From Eunapius fragilis (lineage: Eukaryota > Porifera > Demospongiae > Spongillida > Spongillidae): a stretch of DNA of 64,000 bases. The translations under genes were made by a program, and so were the position numbers. Position 1 is the stretch's first letter. Each line of letters opens with the position of its first letter. This document shows positions 55,200-64,000 of the stretch, one piece after another. The notes beneath the pieces are model-generated. The model worked only from the letters and a program-made list of their open reading frames with translations, had not been told where the DNA came from and made no database searches. The stretch is taken from the NCBI GenBank assembly GCA_963681505.1, contig OY811972.1:7952720-8016719 (forward strand). The letters run 5' to 3'.

Positions 55200-55844
55200 G
55201 TGTCCCCATTTTCACCTCCAACGTCTTACTGTAAGTGCTATGATTACAATACCTGCTTTGAATGCCATTTAATTTTAGGTGTCACATTCTAGCCCTACTT
55301 ATGCTGGTGATCAGGTAAATTTCCAGGATGTAAATTGTCAAAGTGTTCATGGATTTATTCCCCCAGTTGGCATCTGATTTCTACAAATCTACAAAGTAGC
55401 TAAGTAGCAAATTTTAGTTCACAAACTAACTCCTGTATCCGATATTCCAGAGCTTCTACTCCAAGTCAACCTGTTACCATGCAAAAAAACGACCCCATCA
55501 CGTCCTCCAATGAAGGTCTCTGCACGCAGAAGCATCAACTCTCAACCCGTGCAACAGTCGTTAGAGGTACAGTATTTTGTCATGCTGTGATGACCTACCT
55601 GGATAACATGTACAGGGTGATCAGCCTGAGAAAGGAGCAGGAATATTTGAGGTGAGTGTAAAGGCACACTACACCTATCCGTCAGTATATTGATGCCCAT
55701 GCAAACATCAAATGCAAAGTGCATATGGCTGACCACTTACCTTTTCTCTGTTTTTCAAATTCAACCTGCAGTGATGAAGAATGTGAAAACACAACTGAGT
55801 GTGAATTGGCTAGGGCCCGAAAAATTCAACAGACAAAATGCAAG
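55200..55844 (+). CDS. Run of short putative exons of the same gene
   Basis: Five stretches have good splice borders: 55200-55230 (TCTGCAG / GTAAGT), 55279-55314 (AATTTTAG / GTAAAT; VSHSSPTYAGDQ), 55451-55566 (TATTCCAG / GTACAG), 55616-55651 (TGTACAG / GTGAGT; GDQPEKGAGIFE) and 55772-55844 (CAACCTGCAG / GTGCAT; DEECENTTECELARARKI). The third is open in two frames, one of which has KKTTPSRPPMKVSARRSINS, and the reading phase across all five is not settled. Alternative splicing is possible. An intact transposon begins 139 bp downstream. Confidence 0.35.
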
Positions 55845-55982
55845 GTGCATATCGAGTGAGAGCGTGTGAATTCACTCTGCGATTTGGTGGGTCCATTACT
55901 CAGTTTTAGTTTCTATTAAGAAGTGATGGCACTGTGGGATAAAAGATAACTTCGTTGCTATTTAACCATTGATGTTATGGAG

Positions 55983-56468
55983 GGGTCATTCCATATTCAA
56001 TTGAGCCACCCTAATAACATCACTGTCTAGTATTGAAGTACCATTTCTTATTTACATTGTCCCCATGGAAATGCACCAAATTGCTATACATTTGTATATC
56101 CCATGTTGTATGGTTTTAAAAGTACAAGCTTATTAATTTTTAATCATTTTCTCTAACTTAGTCATTTTAGAAAGATATAACTTTAACTAGGTCTGAGGTA
56201 TATGGATACATTTTGCACAAAAGAGTACTTGCTATGGAGTTGAACCTGTACCCTATGAATTTCATAACATGATATTATTGGGCTTCATGTTTGGCACAAT
56301 TTAATGACTAAAGTAGTAATTGCTAAAAATATTAAATTTCAAAGCAAACCAAACTTTTACCATAGGTAGTTACTATCACTCCTCACATATTGTACTGATC
56401 ACCTTTAAGGGTGAAGTATGTCCTGGGCTGGGACATCCCTTCAAATGACAGGCAGCCATGTTTTATCC
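55983..56468. repeat. Left TIR of the 3.86-kb transposon
   Basis: Complement of 59359-59843. Differences noted by eye include AAGTACAAGCTT against AAGTATAAGCTT and TAACTTAGTC against TAATTTAGTC. Ends inside at TTTTATCC. Confidence 0.9.
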
Positions 56469-56589
56469 TGTGTTTTGTTTAAACACTGTCATAACACATA
56501 ACAGTACTGTCATAACTTTGCAACTGCTATCAAAACCACCAATTTACACGCAACATTTAATAAGCGCCAAGCTTCTTTTGGTCACCAAT

Positions 56590-56890
56590 TCAATACACGC
56601 AGCGCACCCTTTTTGTTACAGGGAGGAATACAAAGCGCCGCCCTTTGTTACATTATTGATGGCGTGTCGCCCAGCTCAGTATATACCTGTAAAGCGCTGC
56701 GCGCCTTTTGTTACATAGGAGAAATTCAAAGCGATGCGTATTACCTTTTATCGTTATCGGACTTATCCAGCTCAGTACATACCTTTTAAAGCGCTGCGCA
56801 CCCTTTGTTAAATACAAAGCGCTGTGTGGCTCACCCTTTGTTACATTATAGGAGGCATGTCGTTGTCCAGCTCAGTATATATAGACTGAT
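56590..56890 (+). promoter_or_regulatory. Subterminal repeats and TATA promoter of the transposase
   Basis: Three copies of CCAGCTCAGTAYATA (about 56670, 56769 and 56868) alternate with AAAGCGCTGCGCRCC and CCCTTTGTTACA words. The last copy is followed by GTATATATAGACTG, a TATA box about 50 nt before the ATG at 56927. The repeats could be transposase-binding sites, promoter elements or both. Confidence 0.55.
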
Positions 56891-56926
56891 ACATAGCCTA
56901 GTTTTCATCGTGTCTCCTAGCTGAAG

Positions 56927-59251
56927 ATGTCACTGCCAGCTGAAAGGGTGTGCTGTGATCCGCTGAAATGTCATAAAAAGCCGAACCGAAAAGGTCTAAG
57001 GACTGTGCCACATGCTATCATTGCTGCACATCCATCACTTCATCTTACTCGCCGTCACTTCATTTGTACCATGTGCCGCAAAGAAATGAAGTTGCAGCTT
57101 GCCGTTTCAACATCTCCAGATGATACTGCTGACACGTTTCCTGCTGATTTAGGCAACAGTGAACTGGAAAGTGGAGCTACTGCTAACATATCTCCTGCTT
57201 CTGATATCAGTGATGTAGAAAACAGTGGACAGGAAGATGCATCTTCTGATAGTAGTCAATCTCTCTCCTTGTCCGAGCAGTTTAAGGCAAAAAGGAGTAG
57301 ATGTGAAAGTGAGGCAGTGCAGAGTGGTACATCTGCAGTATCAATGAATGATGGGGAGGAGATGATCCAACAGCTTGTGGAGAAATTTCATTCCACAACA
57401 GTAAGAAGCGAAAGGCTGACTGTCCTAACAGCTGTACCTAAGAGCTGGTCTGTTCGTAAAACAGCAAAGGTGTTTAATGCTTCTCGTTATCTGGCTGGGC
57501 AGGCTAAAAGGTTGGTAGCTGAAAAAGGTGTCTTGTCAAGCCCTAATTCGTCACATGATCATGGTGTTAATGTAGCTTTTGAAGAAGTGAAGAAGTTCTA
57601 TCTATCTGATGACATCAGCCGGGTAATGCCTGGCATGAAGAACTTTGTTTCTGTTAGGGGAGCTGATGGGAAAAGGGTACACCAGCCAAAGAGACTGCTC
57701 ATGTGCAATCTCAGAGAAGCCTATCGTGAATTCAAAGAACGCAACCCAGGATTGAAAGTTGGTTTCTCTAAATTTGCTCAGTTGCGGCCTGCAGAATGTG
57801 TTATAGCTGGAGCAAGTGGCACACACTCAGTCTGTGTGTGTAAGATCCACCAGAATGTTAAACTAATGATGGTTGGTAGCAGGTTGGAGCATATAACAGG
57901 TGGTGAAATAAAACACTACCGCCATTGTCTAGCTAAAATGCAGTGTTTCCCACCTTCTTTAGAGTGCTTTCTAGGTAAATGTACCGTGTGCCCTGGTGTT
58001 GAAATACTCTGTGCTGAGCTTCAAGCTATAATGGATGAGTGTGAGATAGATTCAGTAGAGTATAGGCAGTGGACTAATACAGACCGATCGTCGCTGGAAA
58101 CCAAGGTGCAGACAGTAGACGAGTTCCTGGACAGTTTCGGTTGCATGCTTGAGAAGCTCTTAGTTCATGACCTCATAGCAAAGATGCAGGCTGATTTCAT
58201 GCGAGAAAAAAAGGAAAGTCTTGGACCTGGGGAGTTCTTGGTGGTGGCTGACTTTTCAGAAAACTTCAGCTTTGTAGTCCAGGATGAAATACAATCCTTC
58301 CATTGGAGTAACAATTCAGCAACCATTCATCCTTTCGTATGTTACTATAGAGACAACGGTGAGCTGAGAAGTGTCTGTTACATTGTCATATCCTCATGTA
58401 TACAGCATGATGTGAATGCAGTACACCTTTTCCAGAGAAAGCTTATCAATTTCCTGACCCAGGTGTGTTGTGGTGGCCAGCTACCTAAAAAGATCTGGTA
58501 TATGTCTGATGGGTGTGCAGCCCAATACAAAAATTGCAAAAACTTCCTCAACCTGTGCCATCATTTTGCTGACTTTGGAGTTTACGCAGAGTGGCATTTT
58601 TTTGCTACATCGCACGGAAAGTCAGCAGGTGATGGTGCTGGAGGAACAGTTAAAAGAGTTGCAACTAAGGCTTGTTTGCAGCATCCCTATGACAACCACA
58701 TCCTAACAGCACTTCAGCTGTACGAATTTGCAGTTGGCCACATCCAGGGTATGCACTTTGGGTTTGCAACTGTGCAAGAGCATGATGAAGAAGCCAAGAT
58801 GCTTGAGGAAAGGCATAAAATGAGCCGAACAGTGCCAGGTACACAGAGCCTACACAGTTTTATACCCTTATCTGCTTGCATGGTGGAGGTTAGGCAATTC
58901 TCCAAAAGCGCAATTTGCAGAGCCGAACGGGTTGTGCACAGAGAGGGTATTAATTGTGCTCCATGCACTGCCATTGGCATTGGTGGATATGTGACAGTTG
59001 TGTACAACGAAGCATGTTGGCTTGGCTGTGTGCTCAGTGTTGTGGAGTCAGAATGTGTTGTCACAGTGAAGTTCCTGCATCCACAATTACCATCTAGCTC
59101 ATTTGTGTTTCCGGATCACGAAGATATCATGGACATAGATCCCTCAGACATCCTTACCCATGTGAATCCAATAACAACCACAGGAAGAACCTATACTCTA
59201 AGCAAAACAGAGATGCAAGAAGCCAACTGTGCTTTAGCTGCTAGGCAATAG
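56927..59251 (+). CDS. DDD/E transposase, 774 aa
   Basis: Cut-and-paste transposase acting on the flanking TIRs. The N-terminus has a cysteine/histidine cluster (CCDPLKCHKK ... HFICTMCRKEMK), probably a zinc-binding DNA-binding module, followed by an acidic serine-rich linker (about 70-145). The catalytic core has an RNase-H-like arrangement: VVADFSENFSFVVQDEIQSF (D442), IWYMSDGCAAQYKN (D528) and TSHGKSAGDGAGGTVKR (D569). The C-terminus ends in a YxxxP-poor tail with CWLGCVLSVVESECVV. The ATG used is the first after the TATA box, and no stop or frameshift occurs. Homologous proteins with AEWHFFATSHGK are widespread as uncharacterised proteins in arthropods and cnidarians (recollection, not searched). 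Confidence 0.85.
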   Translation: MSLPAERVCCDPLKCHKKPNRKGLRTVPHAIIAAHPSLHLTRRHFICTMCRKEMKLQLAVSTSPDDTADTFPADLGNSELESGATANISPASDISDVENSGQEDASSDSSQSLSLSEQFKAKRSRCESEAVQSGTSAVSMNDGEEMIQQLVEKFHSTTVRSERLTVLTAVPKSWSVRKTAKVFNASRYLAGQAKRLVAEKGVLSSPNSSHDHGVNVAFEEVKKFYLSDDISRVMPGMKNFVSVRGADGKRVHQPKRLLMCNLREAYREFKERNPGLKVGFSKFAQLRPAECVIAGASGTHSVCVCKIHQNVKLMMVGSRLEHITGGEIKHYRHCLAKMQCFPPSLECFLGKCTVCPGVEILCAELQAIMDECEIDSVEYRQWTNTDRSSLETKVQTVDEFLDSFGCMLEKLLVHDLIAKMQADFMREKKESLGPGEFLVVADFSENFSFVVQDEIQSFHWSNNSATIHPFVCYYRDNGELRSVCYIVISSCIQHDVNAVHLFQRKLINFLTQVCCGGQLPKKIWYMSDGCAAQYKNCKNFLNLCHHFADFGVYAEWHFFATSHGKSAGDGAGGTVKRVATKACLQHPYDNHILTALQLYEFAVGHIQGMHFGFATVQEHDEEAKMLEERHKMSRTVPGTQSLHSFIPLSACMVEVRQFSKSAICRAERVVHREGINCAPCTAIGIGGYVTVVYNEACWLGCVLSVVESECVVTVKFLHPQLPSSSFVFPDHEDIMDIDPSDILTHVNPITTTGRTYTLSKTEMQEANCALAARQ

Positions 59252-59358
59252 ATACTTGTAGTGCAGGTTATGCAGGTGTAAATTGTTTTGTTGACAGAGT
59301 AGATAAGTAGTCCATCAACTGTGTAAACTGCACTAAGTAAACACACTTAGGAAGGGAG

Positions 59359-59843
59359 GATAAAACATGGCTGCCTGTCCTTTGAAGGGATGTCCCAGCC
59401 CAGGACATACTTCACCCTTAAAGGTGATCAGTACAATATGTGAGGAGTGATAGTAACTACCTATGGTAAAAGTTTGGTTTGCTTTGAAATTTAATATTTT
59501 TAGCAATTACTACTTTAGTCATTAAATTGTGCCAAACATGAAGCCCAATAATATCATGTTATGAAATTCATAGGGTACAGGTTCAACTCCATAGCAAGTA
59601 CTCTTTTGTGCAAAATGTATCCATATACCTCAGACCTAGTTAAAGTTATATCTTTCTAAAATGACTAAATTAGAGAAAATGATTAAAAATTAATAAGCTT
59701 ATACTTTTAAAACCATACAACATGGGATATACAAATGTATAGCAATTTGGTGCATTTCCATGGGGACAATGTAAATAAGAAATGGTACTTCAATACTAGA
59801 CAGTGATGTTATTAGGGTGGCTCAATTGAATATGGAATGACCC
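59359..59843. repeat. Right TIR of the 3.86-kb transposon
   Basis: Complement of 55983-56468. Starts inside at GGATAAAACATGG, ends GGAATGACCC, followed by GGAG. Confidence 0.9.
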
Positions 59844-60009
59844 GGAGTTAGGTACAGGGCTGTAGTACAGGTGATCTCGGGTTTGAATAATGCATAGTTT
59901 TTTTCACCTTTTTGTTTTTTGGGTGAAATCCCCTGCACTTGGTATGAAGGTCACACCTGATTTGGTGTGTCCTACCTTCACACCAAATAATTTGGGGCCT
60001 TCACACTTT

Positions 60010-60130
60010 TGATGTTGCTGCTAGACCACTTACCTTGTCCCTGTTTTCAAAGTCAACCAGTGATGAAGAACGTGAAACAGAGCTGAGTATAAATTGGCTA
60101 GGGCCCAACAAATTCAGCAGAATAGAGATT
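60010..60130 (+). pseudogene. Second copy of the last exon before the transposon
   Basis: ACCACTTACCTT, CTGTTTTCAAAGTCAACC and GTGATGAAGAACGTGAAACA match 55730-55800, and AATTGGCTAGGGCCC matches 55804-55818. The acceptor is CAACCAG instead of CAACCTGCAG and a 3-nt change shifts the frame, so it may be decayed. It lies downstream of the transposon, on the same strand. Confidence 0.55.
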
Positions 60131-60218
60131 TTCCTAATCAGCAAGAAATGGTATGTTACTGTTCAAATTAACACATTCCTATAACATGACTTTCTTGTAA
60201 CTTACTACCAGTAATACA

Positions 60219-60443
60219 ATGGATGATGACGATGCTGTACTCGTTGCATCACAGTGGTGGCATTCACAACACAGTGCGCGTGTGTGCATTACAGGGATTG
60301 TCGCTCAGATTGACGGGCTTGGAATTCCTAGACCAAAAAAGAACTGCACACTTCAAGAACTTCTAATTTATTTTGGAATCAGACTCGTAGAAGAGAAATT
60401 AGTACAAGCAAAAAACCAGCTGGGTTGTGTAAAGAGGATGTAA
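60219..60443 (+). CDS. 74-aa reading frame, unknown
   Basis: MDDDDAVLVASQWWHSQHSA ... TLQELLIYFGIRLVEEKLVQ ends KRM before TAA. The acidic start and amphipathic end are protein-like, and ATG follows AATACA. No domain recognised. It may be the last exon of the gene at 54971-55844 or part of an old element. Confidence 0.25.
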   Translation: MDDDDAVLVASQWWHSQHSARVCITGIVAQIDGLGIPRPKKNCTLQELLIYFGIRLVEEKLVQAKNQLGCVKRM

Positions 60444-60842
60444 TTGTGTTGAAAATGTAATTGATGAAGTTCATTTCTTTATAAAGTTTACTCCTTGTTA
60501 ATGTTAATTAATGGCTGCACATTCTCGTTCCCAGACTAATGTGGAATTGCTACAGTGCAGTAATGTAAAATCTGGGCACAAGTAACGATATTTGTGGTAT
60601 TTTCACACACACGCAATGCTCCTGTGAGTCGCTAAAACTATTGCAATGCAGTATTACTACAGTAGCAAAGTATGCAAAAGTAGAGCAAATTTTACTACAG
60701 ATGTAAAAAATACATGCCATGTAAAACACCATTTTTATAGCATTCGCAAATCACAGTTTACATCGGTTTACAACAACATTTACATCAGATCATATGGAAC
60801 TACTCTAGAACTTCAGGGTAGCAAAACAAACTTTTTTTCCTG

Positions 60843-61205
60843 TGATTAGCGCCAAGAGGTTTTACCTGCATTGGAATCCCGTCCTTTAGGAAGCACTCCC
60901 GCTGTTAAAGAGCTCCATCAATAGAGTAAACAGCTGCAGATCCCTGTCTAATTAATTTAAAAATAAATAAATTAACTGCAAGACAAAAATTATTCAGCAT
61001 TTAGGTAGGCCTAGCATTTTGGGTCATTAGATGTAACTGCATGCATGTACCTTATAATTCTTTGTGGCAAGCTTAAGCCATGCAGTAACTCGTGAATTCG
61101 AAGTGAGTGGTTGATGGCGTGGTTCGTTATCTTTTACGCTAACGTAAATTACAATTGATCGTTTAACATCAACAGAACATCTTTAATAGCCATCCTGGCC
61201 ACGTG
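60843..61205. repeat. Third copy of the GCACTCCCGCTG block
   Basis: Matches 23479-23690 and 28141-28360: TAGCGCCAAGAGGT, GTCCTTTAGGAAGCACTCCC and GAGTTACTGCATGGCTTAAG (inverse). On the minus strand it presents an exon-like shape: after TAGACAG the frame DLQLFTLLMELFNSGSAS then a stop, and a downstream GTAAAACC where copies A and B have GTAAGACC. Confidence 0.6.
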
Positions 61206-63855
61206 CACAAGGATAAGACTGGTGTTCATCATTTTAAACATTTTTCACCAATTAGACAATAGTATATGGCAAAGTGGTCTGGTTATTAATAGTGTTCTCT
61301 GCTATGAAAGCACAGATGTGAATAAATACATGTCCTGTGTAGTGCATAATGGAACTTTGCCTTAAGATTCGGAATTGGATAAAAGATTCATATTTTATCA
61401 CATTGTTCGTCACCTTGATGTGTGTGACTACATTGGAAAAAAAATAGCAGTTATGGACAATTATTATCAGACTGTTTTGCATGTGTTCATCAATTGGAAC
61501 AACTATAATGTGCTTGGGTTCACCAATTAGGGAGACTTCACTGATTGTGTAAAATTATTGGACCAATGTTCACAAATTGTGTGTATGTAATTATTAGGCT
61601 GTGTTCACCAACAGTGTATTGTACAATTATTACAATAAATTATGTTCACCAGTTGTGTTAATGCTAAGTTCACCAGTTGATTGATTGCTTCTACATGTAC
61701 ATGGTGTGTTTACAAATTATATGCTATTGGTGAACACACAGTTTACATAATTATTGACCACAAGTTAGTAAACCCAATAGGTTTTCAACTGAATATGCTA
61801 AATGGTAAAATGATGAACCTATTCATGTAGTACAGTTTAGTGAATTCAGCCTCATCATTTAACATACATGTACTTGGTGAACATACACACAAATACAACT
61901 TGTGAACTATGGACATGTATTGGTGAACATGGCCTAAAAATAAAATCTTTTGCCTATTATAATTGTACACACAATTTGTAAGTGTTCACCAATTGTTTAT
62001 GAATGGTAACAAATTATTAGGCTCAGTTAATCAATTGTGAGCAATAATCAAGCCTACACGTAAAATATTGTATGTACACCAGACTTGTGTACAGTTACTG
62101 TGTTCAATAATTGTGTACAATACATGTGTTCTCCAAATAGTGTAAATGTGTACGACAGTTTGTACAATTACAGGTTCCAATTAACTTAAGAGACAGATAG
62201 TAAGAAACTTTCTCATGATGTTTATAAATAGATCGCTAATTTTCATAAGCATATACTGTAGCTGAGTTCCAGAGTGGATTACACATTTGAGACATTAATA
62301 CCCAATATCCAAGGTTTGCTGGCTAGCTATATGTACATGTAGTTCAAATGTTACTTTGTGTCATATGTGTATAAAATAATAAAGATGTAATGATGTAAAG
62401 GAATTGTGTACAATTATTATGATACTGTGTTGAAATCATGATATTATGATATATGTGATTTCTATATGCTGTATTGGGATAAAGTTTAATCACTGTATAG
62501 AGCCACAATTTTTCTAGTTATAAAAGGTTTATTATTATTTTTGATTATTTTGTACTTTTTTATTTCACTGCAGTCCCACACATCAAAGTGATGTACAATG
62601 TGATAAGATAATTAACCAATCCTACTGTGTTCACCAATTATCAGCTATTATTGGAAATACATGTTATTATGTTTCATCAATTATAAATTACTGGGGCTTT
62701 GTTCACTATTTGTGATAAACAATTCTTAAAGGCCCATCCATTATGAATGTAAATTTAATATGTCAATGTTAAGCAATTATTAGTTCACACACTTAACGTG
62801 TGCAAAATTATTTAGACAATCTTCACCAGTTTACCAGTTGTTAAACTTTGGGTCAATATACATGTACTGTTATTGTATGAAGCATATTAACACGTCGCCC
62901 TACTAGACTATAAACAAATAAATTATTTAGCCAATTTTTACCAGTTGTGTACAGGTAAATGTACCTGTGTACAGTCGTTAGGTTTAGCTCACATTGGCCA
63001 ATAATGTCTAGGCCAAAAAACCAGGGTATTAAGTGACATTCATAACATTGTATTATAAGTATTGCTAAACACCACCCTGGTCAATGTGCTTGGGTTCACG
63101 TAAGATTATTGGGTCAAATTGTGTGGCATGTATGTATGTTATAATGTATGAACTTCAATACTTGTACAAATGGCTCACATGTGTTGGGCCAATGTTCACA
63201 AATTGTGTGTACAATTATTAGGTTGTGTTCAGTGATCAATACATGTAGTATTGTATGATTATTACAATACATCGTGTGGTTCACCAAGTGTGTTGAATGA
63301 TTCATGCACTTAAGGCTAAGTTCACCAATTGCACAAAAGTATTGGCTCAATGGGGTTACAAATAATATATATCGGTAACACACACTTCGCACAATTTTTA
63401 ACCACGGCAAAAATTAACCCAATAGGTTTTTAACTACTTGTTCACAGTTTTTAAATTATTTGTAAATATTGAACACACAATGGTGTCTAGGCATGTATGT
63501 TCAATATCTAGACAATTTTTAAATAAGCCTCCATACATGTACTTGGTGAACATACACAAATACAATTATTGGTGAACACAGCCTAAATATTCCATTCTGA
63601 GCGTTCACCAATTATGGAATAGGCTGTGCTCACAATTTGAAGACCACGATATTTTAATTTGACTGTGGACTATGGTTCAAACATTGTGTTAAATCATTGT
63701 GTGTGTGTGTATGTTAATGTCAGTTATGTACATTTGTACAATTATTAATTACTAGGCAGTATTCAACAATTGTGTATCATCATTATTATCAGGCTGTTTT
63801 GCATGTGTTCATCAATTGTAACAACTATAATGTGCTTGGGTTCACCAATTAGGAC
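61206..63855. repeat. Dispersed AT-rich repeat complex
   Basis: 61440-62170 matches 21920-22660 and 44620-45360, 62203-62900 matches 45362-46060, and 62900-63720 matches 25790-26560. No gene. Confidence 0.75.
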
Positions 63856-64000
63856 AGAAACATGGGATTGCAAACTCAATGTCCAGACTGCCATGTTTAG
63901 CAATGTGGTTTGGATGATGGGTGTGGTGTTGAGGCTGGTAGGGAAAAATTGGGCAGTATTCATGCGGTAAATGCAGCTGTGTGGTTCCCAAACCTATCAC
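63856..64000 (+). other. Unique sequence at the window edge, possible exon
   Basis: After the repeat ends, a frame ETWDCKLNVQTAMFSNVVWM, MGVVLRLVGKNWAVFMR reaches a stop at 63967-63969. Too short to classify, and the window ends. Confidence 0.2.

Larger units (their letters stand above)
55983..59843 (+). mobile_element. Intact DNA transposon, 3,861 bp, 4-bp target duplication (Sola-like)
   Basis: TIRs of about 485 bp (55983-56468 and 59359-59843) begin GGGTCATTCCATATTCAATT and differ by only a few C/T changes. GGAG flanks both ends (55979-55982, 59844-59847). Inside are a repeat-rich promoter and one uninterrupted 774-codon transposase. A 4-bp duplication and GGG ends fit the Sola superfamily as I remember it, but that needs a search; the family label is tentative. 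Confidence 0.9.

Noticed and set aside
57602..57826. Minus-strand frames opposite the transposase
   Set aside because: They are shadows of the 774-codon frame.
1..64000. Bacterial or viral origin of the window
   Set aside because: Low coding density, spliced ankyrin exons, many eukaryotic transposon classes and no operons argue for an animal genome.

Overview
The window looks like nuclear DNA from an invertebrate animal, most plausibly a demosponge (inference). It is AT-rich and has GT-AG introns, single-repeat ankyrin exons, a death-domain exon and many decayed transposons. There is no operon structure, no Shine-Dalgarno spacing, and I saw no tRNA, rRNA or CRISPR array. Host coding sequence is a minor part.

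Layout. 0-5.2 kb: C-rich tandem repeat, a 1.76 kb near-perfect palindromic TA-flanked transposon, a GC-rich minisatellite and a hairpin MITE. 5.4-13.5 kb: exons of a minus-strand ankyrin gene, with a decayed Ty3/Gypsy-type element fused to a tyrosine-recombinase fragment in its 3' intron and a hairpin MITE in another intron. 13.6-16.1 kb: a TIR element beside the ankyrin promoter, then two decayed fragments of a non-LTR reverse-transcriptase family. 17-20 kb: a TTAA-flanked piggyBac-like element, a second TIR element, and a palindromic element carrying a THAP zinc finger.

18.3-30, 35.7-37, 41-46, 49-54.7 and 61-64 kb: a dispersed AT-rich repeat complex made of degenerate units of roughly 40-50 nt, present in direct and inverted copies. 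It includes a duplication of about 4 kb (near 21.8-25.7 and 26.5-29.8 kb) that carries a death-domain exon, whole in one copy and truncated in the other.

30.3-35.7 kb: a complete Gypsy-like LTR retrotransposon on the minus strand, inserted inside an older hairpin MITE. Its two 266-bp LTRs are identical, yet its coding frame has three stop codons. 37.1-39.5 kb: a broken gene for a P-loop NTPase followed by a nuclease-like domain, of Crinkler-like architecture. 39.7-41.2 kb: an internally deleted LTR element. 46.2-49 kb: a nearly full-length, frameshifted copy of the non-LTR family. 54.7-60.5 kb: short exons of an unidentified plus-strand gene, followed by an apparently intact 3.86-kb DNA transposon with 485-bp TIRs, a 4-bp target duplication and a 774-codon transposase.

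The genes do not form one pathway. The host signal is ankyrin plus death domains, which fits the large scaffold and cell-death repertoires known from sponges. The rest is a layered record of several element classes inserting into one another, and the intact transposase and the identical-LTR element mark recent activity.
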